Below the pieces are notes generated by a model. The model did no database searches and was not told the DNA's origin. It was given only the letters and a program-made list of their open reading frames with translations. A program made the translations under genes and the position numbers. A DNA stretch of 64,000 nt from contig JAIUNM010000018.1 in the NCBI GenBank assembly GCA_020162035.1, forward strand, positions 1 through 64,000, given 5' to 3'. The stretch comes from Bacteroidota bacterium. GTDB taxonomy: Bacteria > Bacteroidota > Bacteroidia > B-17B0 > Aurantibacillaceae. Positions 1-9,180 of this stretch are shown here, one piece after another (the first letter of the stretch is position 1; every line of letters begins with the position of its first letter).

Positions 1-33
1 ACTAAATTTTATAATGGCATAATTGGTTTAAGC

Positions 34-75
34 AAATCTGCCGCTTTTTAAATAAGTTTTTTTTTCGGCAGATTT
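34..75. terminator. Inverted repeat, possible terminator beyond the gltX-uvrB operon
   Basis: AAATCTGCCG at 34-43 and CGGCAGATTT at 66-75 are perfect 10-bp inverted arms around a 22-nt AT-rich loop. The repeat lies about 65 bp past the end of the minus-strand DUF3307 gene, and T-rich tracts sit inside the loop and after the arm, so it could end transcription from either side. The long loop makes it a weaker candidate than a classic hairpin. Apart from this repeat I see no gene in 1-141. Confidence 0.4.
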
Positions 76-141
76 TTATACCATATTTTTTCAATAAGCC
101 TTCTAATATCAATGCTTTCAGATTATTTGAGGGACGACTAT

Positions 142-513
142 TTAAGATACGATAAAACTTACCATAAGAACAATAACAATTGCGTGCAACAATTGATCTA
201 AACCAAAAACAAACCAGTATAATTTATTAGTTGGGGCTTGTAAAGCAGGAATAAAGTTTAATCTACCTTTACAAACATCGATAATAAAATGTGTAAGTAG
301 CTGAAATAAAATTAAGTTTAAGCTTAGCTCACTAATTCCAATAAAATAAAACATTACCAAACCCATTAATGTTGCATGAACAGAAGCATGAACAAGAATT
401 GGAATTAATTTTTTACCATCTTTTTTAGCTTCAAGCATCCGTTTGGTTGAAAGTGGCGTAAAATCTGCCAACCAATGACAGATAAATAAACTTATTAATA
501 ACTTAGTTTGCAT
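142..513 (-). CDS. DUF3307 family small membrane protein
   Basis: This 123-residue integral membrane protein of unknown function has the conserved His/Asp-rich pattern of the DUF3307 family. The pattern includes CHWLADF near residue 12, HASVHA near 42, THFIIDVCKGR near 74 and DQLLH near 106, spread over three or four hydrophobic segments. Longer family members carry an extra C-terminal half; this is the short form. It is the last gene of the gltX - thioesterase - uvrB operon, 13 nt after the uvrB stop, and starts at ATG 513. The clustered His and Asp residues within membrane helices suggest metal or substrate binding, but this is inference. Confidence 0.8.
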   Translation of the reverse strand: MQTKLLISLFICHWLADFTPLSTKRMLEAKKDGKKLIPILVHASVHATLMGLVMFYFIGISELSLNLILFQLLTHFIIDVCKGRLNFIPALQAPTNKLYWFVFGLDQLLHAIVIVLMVSFIVS

Positions 514-526
514 TTTTTAATTTTAA

Positions 527-2554
527 CTAACCCCATTTAATTAATTGTTTTTCTAATTCATACATTTCATCACGCAATTTAGCCGCTAAAATGAAATCCA
601 TATCTTTTGCTGCTTTTGTCATTGCTGTTTTTACTTTAGTTATTTTCTTTTTAATTTCTTCGGTGCTGTTATATTTAATTTCAGGCTCAGCTGCAATACT
701 AACTAAAATAGGATCTTGATAAACCTTAACTAATTCTCCTCCAATTGTAACTTCGGTATCACTAATATTTGGTTTTAATAATGCTTTTTTACCAGCTTGT
801 ACAGGCGTTACATTATTTTTAAAATTATATTCAATTTGTTTTTTTCTTCTTCGTTCGGTTTCATCTATAGTGTATTTTATACTGTCTGTAATTTTATCAG
901 CGTACATAATAACCCTTCCATTAACATTTCTAGCGGCTCTTCCAACCGTTTGTACTAAACTTGTTGTGTTTCTTAAAAAGCCTTCTTTGTCTGCATCTAA
1001 AATAGCAACTAAGCTTACTTCGGGTAAATCTAATCCTTCGCGTAACAAATTAATACCAATTAGTACATCAAACATACCAACTCTAAGTTGACGTAAAATT
1101 TCAATTCGTTCTAATGTTTCAACTTCGCTGTGAATGTAACGGCATCTAATATGTAATTTAGTAAGGTACTTAGTTAACTCTTCAGACATTCGTTTGGTTA
1201 AAGTTGTAACTAAAACCCGTTCATCTTTTTCAATAGTTTTATGTATTTCTTCTAACAAATCATCAATCTGATTATTGACTGGTTTTACTTCAATAATAGG
1301 ATCTAAAATTCCAGTTGGTCTAATTAATTGTTCAACCACAATTCCTTCAGCTTGCTCTAATTCGTAATTAGCAGGGGTTGCACTAATATAAATGGTTTGA
1401 TTTTGTAGAGTTGTAAATTCTTCAAATTTAAGGGGGCGATTATCCATTGCAGCAGGTAATCTAAATCCATATTCAACTAAGTTTTGTTTTCTACTTAAAT
1501 CACCACCAAACATAGCGCGAATTTGCGGAAGGGTAACGTGGCTTTCATCTATTAACATTAAATAATCATTCGGAAAATAATCAAGTAAACAAAACGGTCT
1601 TGTACCAGGTAATCGTCCATCAAAATAACGCGAATAATTTTCTATTCCACTACAGTATCCAAGCTCACGCATCATCTCCAAATCATATTTCACACGCTCT
1701 TCAAGCCTTTTTGCTTCAAGAGTTTTTCCTTGCGAATTAAAAAAGTTAACTTGCTTTTGCATATCTTCTTCAATTAAAAAAGAAGATTTATTTATTGTAT
1801 CAGGTGCTGTTACAAATATATTTGCTGGATATATTGTAAAGCTTTCAAATTTTTCGAAAATATAATTATTAGCAGGATCAAATGTTTCAATGCTTTCTAA
1901 CTCATCACCAAAAAACGAAAGTCTTAAACAATAATCAGTATAAGATAATTTTACATCTACGGTATCGCCTTTTACTCTAAAATTACCGCGGTTAAAATCG
2001 CCTGTTGTTCGCGAATACAAAGCTTGAACTAATTGATGTAAAAATTTATTTCGAGATATTAATTGCCCTTTATTTACAGTAATAATATTTGATTTAAAAT
2101 CTGCTGGATTACCCATACCATAAATACAAGAAACAGAACTTACAACAATAACATCTCTTCTTCCTGATAATAATGATGATGTTGTACTTAATCTTAACTT
2201 TTCTATTTCATCATTTATGGCTAAATCTTTTTCAATATAAGTGCCTGTTGTTGGTAAATAAGCTTCGGGCTGATAATAATCGTAATAACTTACAAAATAC
2301 TCAACGGCATTATCAGGAAAAAATTGTTTAAACTCACTATATAATTGCGCGGCTAATGTTTTATTATGGCTTAATACTAAAGTTGGTTTATTAACTTGCT
2401 GAATAACATTTGCTGCGGTAAAAGTTTTACCAGAACCTGTAACACCTAATAAAACCTGGCTTTTAATGTTAGCATTTATACTTTGGACTAATTGTTTTAT
2501 AGCCTCTGGTTGATCGCCCATTGGCTTAAACTCAGAAGTTAAATTAAATTGCAT
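527..2554 (-). CDS. uvrB: Excinuclease ABC subunit B
   Basis: UvrB is the damage-verifying helicase-like subunit of nucleotide excision repair, loaded by UvrA and then bound by UvrC. At 675 residues it is full length. The Walker A motif GVTGSGKT is at residues 37-44, the aromatic beta-hairpin (YYDYYQPEAYLP) that clamps DNA is near residue 92, and a DEAD-like LIDESH box lies near 336. The C-terminal helicase motifs and a terminal UVR coiled coil (about 630-665), the UvrC/UvrA contact, are present. The ATG at 2554 follows the thioesterase stop by 5 nt, so the genes are probably co-transcribed from the gltX promoter. Confidence 0.97.
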   Translation of the reverse strand: MQFNLTSEFKPMGDQPEAIKQLVQSINANIKSQVLLGVTGSGKTFTAANVIQQVNKPTLVLSHNKTLAAQLYSEFKQFFPDNAVEYFVSYYDYYQPEAYLPTTGTYIEKDLAINDEIEKLRLSTTSSLLSGRRDVIVVSSVSCIYGMGNPADFKSNIITVNKGQLISRNKFLHQLVQALYSRTTGDFNRGNFRVKGDTVDVKLSYTDYCLRLSFFGDELESIETFDPANNYIFEKFESFTIYPANIFVTAPDTINKSSFLIEEDMQKQVNFFNSQGKTLEAKRLEERVKYDLEMMRELGYCSGIENYSRYFDGRLPGTRPFCLLDYFPNDYLMLIDESHVTLPQIRAMFGGDLSRKQNLVEYGFRLPAAMDNRPLKFEEFTTLQNQTIYISATPANYELEQAEGIVVEQLIRPTGILDPIIEVKPVNNQIDDLLEEIHKTIEKDERVLVTTLTKRMSEELTKYLTKLHIRCRYIHSEVETLERIEILRQLRVGMFDVLIGINLLREGLDLPEVSLVAILDADKEGFLRNTTSLVQTVGRAARNVNGRVIMYADKITDSIKYTIDETERRRKKQIEYNFKNNVTPVQAGKKALLKPNISDTEVTIGGELVKVYQDPILVSIAAEPEIKYNSTEEIKKKITKVKTAMTKAAKDMDFILAAKLRDEMYELEKQLIKWG

Positions 2555-2559
2555 AATAA

Positions 2560-2967
2560 TTAGTTAGTTGTATTAATTAAATTGTTTTCTAAAAATAATT
2601 TTTGTTTTTCAGATATTATAACTTTTCTGTGCAATTCGTAATCAAACAAAACAATTACATCTTTAGCAAAGGTGCAAATTTCATTTTTAGAATTTAATAT
2701 AACATGTTGAATTTGAAAACTACTACTTTTTATCCAAGTAACATTTGATTCAATTTTAATTTCATCGGGGTAAAACAATGGTTTTTTAAAATCACAGGTG
2801 CACTCAGCAACAGCAAAACTTTTTTTATTACTTACATCACTTGTATTAATTTGTGCTTTATCACAAAAATTTACCCGAGCTGTTTGTATGTACTTAAAAT
2901 AAGCCACGTTATTTACATGGCCAAATAAATCCATATCACTCCAGTCTATTTTAATTTTAATTTGCAA
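2560..2967 (-). CDS. Acyl-CoA thioesterase (4-hydroxybenzoyl-CoA thioesterase fold)
   Basis: This 135-residue single hot-dog domain protein probably hydrolyses a fatty acyl-CoA or acyl-ACP thioester. The signature WSDMDLFGHVNNVAYFKY near residues 9-26 holds the catalytic Asp and the HVNN loop typical of YbgC/4HBT enzymes. The substrate cannot be told from sequence. The only start that keeps the N-terminal strand is TTG at 2967, inside the end of gltX (11-nt overlap); the next Met lies within the active-site motif. It sits between gltX and uvrB in one operon and is probably translationally coupled to gltX. Confidence 0.85.
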   Translation of the reverse strand: MQIKIKIDWSDMDLFGHVNNVAYFKYIQTARVNFCDKAQINTSDVSNKKSFAVAECTCDFKKPLFYPDEIKIESNVTWIKSSSFQIQHVILNSKNEICTFAKDVIVLFDYELHRKVIISEKQKLFLENNLINTTN

Positions 2968-4483
2968 ATGGAATCGAATTTATTGCATGATTTAATCTGT
3001 TTAACGATTCGTCTTTACCAATAAGTGCAAGTAGGTCGAATAATTGTGGGCCACCCGCAACTCCAGTAATTAGCACGCGTAAAAGTTGCATATCTAATTT
3101 ACCAATTTCATTTTGTGCATTAGCAAACTCATCGTGCAAAGTTTGAGAATTCCATGTTGCAACAGTAGTGAATTTAGTTAGTAATTTATTAAACAAATCT
3201 TTATTTGTCGCATTCCATTTTTTTGAAATTACTTTTTCATCAAATGTTTTTGGAGCAATAAAAACGTATTTGCCTTGTTCCCAAAATTCATGTGTAAACT
3301 GAACTTTTTCTTTAACTAATTTACAAAACTCAACAACAAAATTTTCGTCTTTTACAATTCCTTTTTCAATAAGTACGGGCATAAATTCTTTAGCTAAATC
3401 TAAGTCGCTTTGTTTACGTAAATATTGTTGGTTAAACCATTTTGCTTTATCAGGGTCAAATTTAGCTCCACTTTTACTTACACGTTCAAAATCAAAAATA
3501 GCAGCCATTTCTTCAATACTCATAATTTCTTTATTGTCGCCAGGATTCCATCCTAATAAAGCTAAGATATTTATAAACGCATCAGAATAATAACCACTTT
3601 CTTTGTAGCCAATAAAAGGCGCGTTTTCGCGAGGATCTTTCCAGCTTAAAGGAAAAACAGGAAATCTTGCTTCGCGTTTACTAATTTTACCATTACCATC
3701 AGGGTTAAGTATTAAAGGTAAATGCGCTAACTTGGGCATTTGATTTTCTAAACCTAAGTAACGGTAAATTAAAATATGTGCGGGAGCACTTGGCAACCAT
3801 TCTTCGCCTCGAACAGCGTGACTAATTTGCATTTCAATATCATCAACAATATGTGCTAAATGATAAGTGGGCATGCCATCACTTTTTAATAAAACTTTAT
3901 CATCTACTTGGCTTGAGTTAACTGTTACCCAACCTCTAATAATATCTTCAAACCTTATTTCTTCGTTACGAGGTACTTTTAAACGAACAACATGTGGTGC
4001 ATTTGCGTCTAGTAATTTTTTCACTTCTTCTTCTGGCAAAGTTAATGAGTTACGCATGTTTTGACGGGTTACAGCATTGTATTGTGGCGCAACTACTTTT
4101 GCAGCTTCCATTCTTTTACGCATTTCTTCTAATTCTGCATTAGTATCAAACGCATAATATGCATGGCCAGAGGCTATTAATTTTTCTGCATATCTTTTAT
4201 AAATGCCAAGTTCTTTGCGTTCACTTTGTCTGTATGGTTTATGTGGGCCATCGCCAAAACCAACACCTTCGTTTGGAGGAATTCCACACCATTTTAATGC
4301 ATTAACAATATACTCTTCTGCTCCAGCAACAAAACGTGTTTGGTCAGTGTCTTCAATACGTAAAATAAAATCGCCATTGTGCTTTTTAGCAAATAAATAA
4401 TTAAACAATGCAGTGCGTACACCTCCCATGTGTAAACCACCAGTTGGGCTTGGTGCAAATCTTACTCTTACTCTTTTTTCCAT
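2957..4483 (-). CDS. gltX: Glutamyl-tRNA synthetase
   Basis: This class I aminoacyl-tRNA synthetase charges tRNA-Glu. The HIGH motif appears as HMGG at about residues 18-21 after the RFAPSPTGG strand, and the KMSKS loop appears as GKISKR near residue 270. The C-terminal anticodon-binding domain follows; 508 residues is normal for Bacteroidota. I chose the ATG at 4483, because the reading frame upstream offers only a TTG that lies within the presumed promoter. It is the first gene of the minus-strand operon that includes the thioesterase, uvrB and DUF3307, and is divergent from the TPR protein gene. Confidence 0.97.
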   Translation of the reverse strand: MEKRVRVRFAPSPTGGLHMGGVRTALFNYLFAKKHNGDFILRIEDTDQTRFVAGAEEYIVNALKWCGIPPNEGVGFGDGPHKPYRQSERKELGIYKRYAEKLIASGHAYYAFDTNAELEEMRKRMEAAKVVAPQYNAVTRQNMRNSLTLPEEEVKKLLDANAPHVVRLKVPRNEEIRFEDIIRGWVTVNSSQVDDKVLLKSDGMPTYHLAHIVDDIEMQISHAVRGEEWLPSAPAHILIYRYLGLENQMPKLAHLPLILNPDGNGKISKREARFPVFPLSWKDPRENAPFIGYKESGYYSDAFINILALLGWNPGDNKEIMSIEEMAAIFDFERVSKSGAKFDPDKAKWFNQQYLRKQSDLDLAKEFMPVLIEKGIVKDENFVVEFCKLVKEKVQFTHEFWEQGKYVFIAPKTFDEKVISKKWNATNKDLFNKLLTKFTTVATWNSQTLHDEFANAQNEIGKLDMQLLRVLITGVAGGPQLFDLLALIGKDESLNRLNHAINSIPFAN

Positions 4484-4488
4484 AAGTT

Positions 4489-4497
4489 GCAAAGATA
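4489..4497 (-). promoter_or_regulatory. Bacteroidota -7 promoter element for gltX
   Basis: The minus strand reads TATCTTTGC, a match to the Bacteroidota -7 consensus TAnnTTTG, with only 6 nt between the last G and the gltX ATG at 4483. No clear TTTG -33 box is present 19-21 nt upstream. With initiation about 6-7 nt after the element, the mRNA would begin at or next to the start codon. Confidence 0.5.
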
Positions 4498-4504
4498 ATA
4501 AATG

Positions 4505-4535
4505 TTGGTTAAATCGAGTAAAAGTGCTAATTTTA
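4505..4535 (+). promoter_or_regulatory. Possible promoter for the TPR membrane protein gene
   Basis: TTG at 4505-4507 and TAATTTTA at 4528-4535 are spaced by 20 nt and resemble TTG-N19/21-TAnnTTTG with one mismatch at the last -7 base. The ATG follows 8 nt later at 4544. The match is modest and AT-rich DNA produces such matches by chance. Confidence 0.3.
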
Positions 4536-4543
4536 GTTGTTTA

Positions 4544-5851
4544 ATGAAAAAATGCCTTTTTATACTATTAATTTTATTTACAAGCTCTTTTAAAGCTCAA
4601 AAAGATTCAATTGATAAGATTTTAAAGAAGTATAATAATGATTCTTTAAAGTTAGATAGAGCTGTATTTTTTATAGATACTAAAGTAAAAACATTTAACG
4701 ATAAAATAATTTTATTAGATTACTTAAAAGAACAAACATTAAATCCCGAAAACAAAAAGCAAAATGCCTTTTTTTTATTTCAATATGGGCAATTATATTA
4801 CGATCAATCTAAATACTCAGAAGCAATAAATTACCTTTACAAAGCATTACCCATAGCAGAAGAAACAAATTACATTTGGTTAGAAGGGAAAATATATAAT
4901 TATTTGGGTATTATTTTTTCTGACCAAGGCGATAGTAAAAAAGCAGTTACTTGTTTTATTAAAACCTACAACATTGCCATTAAAACAAATGATATAGGGC
5001 AACAATTTGTTTCTACAAATAATGTAGCGGTAGATTTAACTAATATTGGCGAGCATGAAAAGGCTTTATATTACTTAACAAAAGCAGAAGATTTAGTAAA
5101 AACAAATAAAAAATTTAAAAAAAAAGATTATCTAATTTCAATTCATGGCAATAAACTTAATGCTTATGGCTATTTAAATAACTTTAATGAAGCAAAAAAA
5201 CAATTAGATTCTGTTGTAAAATATTACAATTTATATAAACACCAAAGTAGTAACACTAATATTAGCTTTAACACATTTAATTCTGATTATTTAATATTTA
5301 CAAAAGATTATAAACCTGCTATTAAATATTTAGAAGACAATCTTAATTTAATAGCTGATCATGAATTTCATGAAAAAATTAAAGTGTATAAAAATTTACA
5401 TATTTGCTATAATAAATTAAATATGTATAAACAAGCTTATGATGCAATTACTAATTATTACAGGTTTTACGATAGTATAGCAAGCTCTGAAAAACTTAGG
5501 CTTAGCAATGAGCATGAAGAAAGTTATAAAAATTTAAAAATTGAAAACGATTTAAAAATTGCAAACTTAACAAACTCCAATAACGAGTTAAAGTTAAAGC
5601 GAAATCAAATTATTTTTTTACTTGGAGGATGTTTAATTGTAATATTAATTATAGCATTTTACATAGTAACTAAGCTATTAAATAAAAACAAACAAAAAAA
5701 TATTTTACTCGAAAAACAAAAAACATTAATTGAAGATAAACAAACAGAAATTTTATCGAGTATAAGGTATGCAAAGCGCATACAAGACTCTTTATTACCT
5801 TCAAAAAAATATATTTCAAAAAACATTAATAAACAAAATGGCGCTAAATAA
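4544..5851 (+). CDS. TPR-repeat membrane protein lacking its usual C-terminal output domain
   Basis: A signal peptide (MKKCLFILLILFTSSFKAQ) is followed by several tetratricopeptide repeats (roughly residues 75-310), a coiled region, one transmembrane helix near 360-380 and a second coiled coil. This layout is standard for Bacteroidota sensor proteins that continue into a SpoIIE/PP2C phosphatase or a histidine kinase. The segment SSIRYAKRIQDSLLPS is the hallmark linker in front of the SpoIIE phosphatase domain. Here the protein ends about 17 residues later, so no enzymatic domain is present. I chose ATG 4544 because it begins the signal peptide; the frame is open upstream to 4502. The last 14 nt overlap the next gene. 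It is probably a degraded or stand-alone sensor half, not a phosphatase. Confidence 0.8.
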   Translation: MKKCLFILLILFTSSFKAQKDSIDKILKKYNNDSLKLDRAVFFIDTKVKTFNDKIILLDYLKEQTLNPENKKQNAFFLFQYGQLYYDQSKYSEAINYLYKALPIAEETNYIWLEGKIYNYLGIIFSDQGDSKKAVTCFIKTYNIAIKTNDIGQQFVSTNNVAVDLTNIGEHEKALYYLTKAEDLVKTNKKFKKKDYLISIHGNKLNAYGYLNNFNEAKKQLDSVVKYYNLYKHQSSNTNISFNTFNSDYLIFTKDYKPAIKYLEDNLNLIADHEFHEKIKVYKNLHICYNKLNMYKQAYDAITNYYRFYDSIASSEKLRLSNEHEESYKNLKIENDLKIANLTNSNNELKLKRNQIIFLLGGCLIVILIIAFYIVTKLLNKNKQKNILLEKQKTLIEDKQTEILSSIRYAKRIQDSLLPSKKYISKNINKQNGAK

Positions 5852-6176
5852 AGATTTTTTTGACCAAGTATTTCAAGTTGTAAGGTTAATCCCCAAAGGT
5901 CGAGTAACAAGCTATGGAGCAATTGCAAAATATTTAGGAAGTGCTAAAAGTAGCAGAATGGTAGGATATGCAATGAACGCATCGCATACTATTAAACCTA
6001 AAGTACCAGCGCACCGAGTGGTTAACCGTAACGGTATGCTTACAGGCAAAATGCATTTTGAAACTCCTTTTGTAATGCAAGATTTGCTAAAAAAAGAAGG
6101 AATAATTGTAGAAAACGATAAGGTTCAAAATTTTAATGAAATATTTTGGAATCCTGAAAATGAACTAAAAATTTAA
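5838..6176 (+). CDS. Alkyltransferase-like protein (ATL), MGMT family without the acceptor cysteine
   Basis: This 112-residue DNA-binding domain belongs to the O6-alkylguanine-DNA alkyltransferase family. In active MGMT the acceptor Cys lies in PCHR; here the motif is PAHR (Ala58), so the protein cannot accept alkyl groups. This is the ATL class, which binds O6-alkylguanine lesions and hands them to nucleotide excision repair. The helix-turn-helix, the arginine-finger region (SSRMVGYAM near residue 40) and the VVNRNG strand are kept. The ATG at 5838 lies inside the end of the TPR gene. That uvrB lies on the same DNA stretch is suggestive but common. Confidence 0.9.
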   Translation: MALNKDFFDQVFQVVRLIPKGRVTSYGAIAKYLGSAKSSRMVGYAMNASHTIKPKVPAHRVVNRNGMLTGKMHFETPFVMQDLLKKEGIIVENDKVQNFNEIFWNPENELKI

Positions 6177-6230
6177 GTAAATTTTAGAGTTCAAACCCAT
6201 AAAAAATGCTACTTTTACACTCTTAATCTT

Positions 6231-8465
6231 ATGTTTAAAAACAAGTATATAAAATGGATGTGGATTTTATTTTTTTGTCCTTTTATTGTATTGTATTTAT
6301 TTGTTTTTTTAATAAGCATTGATGTTTTTGGAGAACTACCAAAAGTAGATGAATTACTTAACCCAAAAAACAATTTAGCCACAGTTGTTTACAGTGGAGA
6401 TTTAAAAATTTTAGGGAAATATTATAGCGAAAATAGAGTTAACGTAAATTACAGCGAGCTAGATAAAGATTTAGTTGATGCTTTAATTGCAACTGAAGAT
6501 GCTCGGTTTAAAGACCATAGCGGGGTTGATGTAAAAGCAATTGCAAGAAGTATTGTTGGAGTTGGAAGCAAAGGCGGAGGAAGTACAATTACCCAGCAAT
6601 TAGCAAAAATGATGTTTCCGAGAGAAAAATTAAGTAAACCCGAATTAATCATAAGGAAAATGAAAGAGTGGATAATTGCTACGAGGCTTGAAAAATTATA
6701 CACCAAAGATGAAATTTTAGCCCTTTATTTAAACAAATTTGATTTTTTAAATTTAGCAGTTGGTGTAAAATCAGCATCGCAAATTTATTTTAATCGAAGC
6801 CAAGATAGCTTAGAAATTCAACAAGCTGCAATGCTAATTGGCATGGCAAAAAACCCTGCACTATTTAATCCCATTAACCCGCGAAGAAAAGACACAACAT
6901 TACACAGACGAAATGTAGTAATGAAACAAATGGTAAAATATGGTTACTTAACTCAACAAAAATACGATAGTTTAAAAAAATTACCTCTTGGTTTATCTTT
7001 TAAACCAGAAGACCATAACGACGGGTTAGCGCCATATTTTAGAGAATATCTCCGAGAAAATTTTATGAAAGCCTGGTGCGAAAAACATATTAATCCCGAA
7101 ACAAATAAACCTTACAACATCTATAAAGATGGTTTAAGAATTTTTACTACTATAGATTCTAGAATGCAAAAATATGCCGAAGAAGCCGTTTACGAACATA
7201 TGCAAGATTTGCAAAAGAAATTTAGTAAAGAAGTTGCTACTAAAAAAAATGCTCCATTTGCATGGAATGTAAGTAAAGATGAAATTAAAAAAATAATGGA
7301 ATCATCTATTAAAAGAAGCGAAAGGTATAGATTGTGTAAAACAAACACAAAAATGTCTTACGATGAAATTGTTGCAACGTTTCACAACCCTGTACCAATG
7401 AGAGTATACAGCTTAAGGGGAGATATTGATACAGTACTCTCGCCTTACGATAGTATAAAGTATTACAAATCATTTTTACAAACTGGTTTTATGGCTATGG
7501 AGCCTCAAACGGGTTATGTTAAGGCTTGGGTTGGAGGAATAAATCATAAACATTTTAAATACGATCATGTAAAAGTTAGTAAAAGGCAAGTTGGTTCAAC
7601 ATTTAAACCATTTATTTATGCAATGGCAATTGATAATGGCTCTTCTCCTTGCGAATTAATTCCGAATGTAAGAACTTGTATTGAAACACCAGATGGAAAA
7701 CAATGGTGCCCCGATAACAGCGATGGTTTAAAAGGTACCGGTCAAATGATAACTTTAAAAAGAGCTTTGGCCCTATCAGTTAATTTTGTTACCGCTGCAC
7801 TAATGAAAAGATACGGGCCTGCATCAGTAGTTAATTTAGTTAAACGAATGGGTATAGAATCTGATATTCCAGAAGTTCCAGCAATTTGTTTAGGTACACC
7901 CGACATTAGTGTTTTTGAAATGGTTGGAGCCAACTCTACGTTTGTAAACAAAGGTCAATTTATTCAACCAACTTTTATTACACGTATTGAAGATAAAAAT
8001 GGAAAAGTTTTAGAAGAATTTATACCAAATACAGACGAAGTATTTAGCGAAGAAAAAGCTTATGTTATGTTAGAATTAATGCAAGGTGTTTGTCAATATG
8101 GTACAGGTGCAGCCCTTAGAGGTGCAAAATATAAATTAAATAATCAAATTGCAGGTAAAACAGGAACAACACAACACAATGCCGATGGATGGTTTATAGG
8201 TTTAACACCTGATTTAGCTGCTGGAGCATGGGTAGGTGGAGAGGATAGAAGTATTCATTTTAATAGCATTGCAGATGGACAAGGTGCTACAATGGCTTTG
8301 CCAATTTGGGGGAAATTTTTCAGAAAAGTGTACGACGATCCTAAACTAAAAATTAGCAAATCGCCATTTACGCGACCAAAAAATTTAGATCCTAACTTAG
8401 AAATGGATTGTAGTAAATACGATAACGCACCACTAGAAGGATTAGAACCAATAGATTTTGAATAA
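6231..8465 (+). CDS. Penicillin-binding protein 1A (bifunctional glycosyltransferase/transpeptidase)
   Basis: This class A PBP polymerises lipid II and cross-links the peptides at the periplasmic face. One N-terminal membrane anchor (residues 7-30) precedes a GT51 domain with the catalytic Glu89 in [10 protein letters not shown] and the GGSTITQQ motif at 116-123. The transpeptidase domain has the active Ser456 in GSTFK (S456-x-x-K459), the SVN motif at 516-518 and KTGT from Lys643. At 744 residues it is complete. The ATG at 6231 was chosen because it precedes the membrane anchor directly. scoA follows after 2 nt, so read-through into the CoA-transferase genes is likely. Confidence 0.95.
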   Translation: MFKNKYIKWMWILFFCPFIVLYLFVFLISIDVFGELPKVDELLNPKNNLATVVYSGDLKILGKYYSENRVNVNYSELDKDLVDALIATEDARFKDHSGVDVKAIARSIVGVGSKGGGSTITQQLAKMMFPREKLSKPELIIRKMKEWIIATRLEKLYTKDEILALYLNKFDFLNLAVGVKSASQIYFNRSQDSLEIQQAAMLIGMAKNPALFNPINPRRKDTTLHRRNVVMKQMVKYGYLTQQKYDSLKKLPLGLSFKPEDHNDGLAPYFREYLRENFMKAWCEKHINPETNKPYNIYKDGLRIFTTIDSRMQKYAEEAVYEHMQDLQKKFSKEVATKKNAPFAWNVSKDEIKKIMESSIKRSERYRLCKTNTKMSYDEIVATFHNPVPMRVYSLRGDIDTVLSPYDSIKYYKSFLQTGFMAMEPQTGYVKAWVGGINHKHFKYDHVKVSKRQVGSTFKPFIYAMAIDNGSSPCELIPNVRTCIETPDGKQWCPDNSDGLKGTGQMITLKRALALSVNFVTAALMKRYGPASVVNLVKRMGIESDIPEVPAICLGTPDISVFEMVGANSTFVNKGQFIQPTFITRIEDKNGKVLEEFIPNTDEVFSEEKAYVMLELMQGVCQYGTGAALRGAKYKLNNQIAGKTGTTQHNADGWFIGLTPDLAAGAWVGGEDRSIHFNSIADGQGATMALPIWGKFFRKVYDDPKLKISKSPFTRPKNLDPNLEMDCSKYDNAPLEGLEPIDFE

Positions 8466-8467
8466 TT

Positions 8468-9178
8468 ATGATAAACAAAGTTGTAAAAAATGCTGAAGAA
8501 GCATTAAAAGATGTAAAAAGCGGAATGACATTGATGGTTGGAGGCTTTGGCCTTTGCGGCATTCCCGAAAATAGTATTGCTCAACTTGTAAAAATGGGCG
8601 TTAATAATTTAACTTGTATTAGCAATAATGCTGGGGTTGATGATTTTGGTTTAGGTTTATTGTTACAAACTAAACAAATTAAAAAAATGATTGCATCTTA
8701 TGTTGGCGAAAATGATGAATTTGAAAGACAAATGCTAAGTGGCGAGTTAGAAGTTGAATTAGTACCACAAGGTACATTAGCTACACGTTGCATGATGGCT
8801 GGATATGGTATTCCTTTTTTCCCAACTCCAGCTGGTGTTGGCACAGAGGTTGCAATTGGTAAAGAAGTAAGAAGCATTACTTTTAGAGGCGAAACAAAAG
8901 ACTATTTAATAGAAAATGCATTTGAGAGTGATTTTGCAATTGTAAAAGCTTGGAAAGGAGATACTGCTGGAAATTTGATATACAGACAAACAGCACGCAA
9001 CTTTAATTTACCTATGGCAATGGCAGGTAAAATTACAATTGCCGAAGTTGAAGAATTAGTAGAAGTTGGCGAATTAAACCCAGACCATATACACACTCCA
9101 GGTATTTTTGTTAATAGAGTTTTTAAAGGAGAAAAATACGAAAAACGTATTGAACAAAGAACAGTAAGGAAAAAATAA
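8468..9178 (+). CDS. scoA: 3-oxoacid CoA-transferase subunit A
   Basis: This is the alpha subunit of succinyl-CoA:3-ketoacid CoA-transferase, which activates acetoacetate with CoA from succinyl-CoA. It is 236 residues, the usual length, and carries the CoA-binding loop [14 protein letters not shown] at about residues 22-35. The catalytic Glu is on subunit B. In most genomes scoA and scoB are adjacent; here scoB lies 2.4 kb downstream behind two acyltransferase-type genes inserted in the same orientation. Both subunits look intact, so the enzyme should still assemble. Confidence 0.95.
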   Translation: MINKVVKNAEEALKDVKSGMTLMVGGFGLCGIPENSIAQLVKMGVNNLTCISNNAGVDDFGLGLLLQTKQIKKMIASYVGENDEFERQMLSGELEVELVPQGTLATRCMMAGYGIPFFPTPAGVGTEVAIGKEVRSITFRGETKDYLIENAFESDFAIVKAWKGDTAGNLIYRQTARNFNLPMAMAGKITIAEVEELVEVGELNPDHIHTPGIFVNRVFKGEKYEKRIEQRTVRKK

Positions 9179-9180
9179 AA

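Noticed and set aside
5750..6176. A simple frameshift that splits a full TPR-SpoIIE protein
   Set aside because: After 5851 no frame encodes a phosphatase; the region is filled by the complete ATL gene, so the domain is absent rather than shifted.
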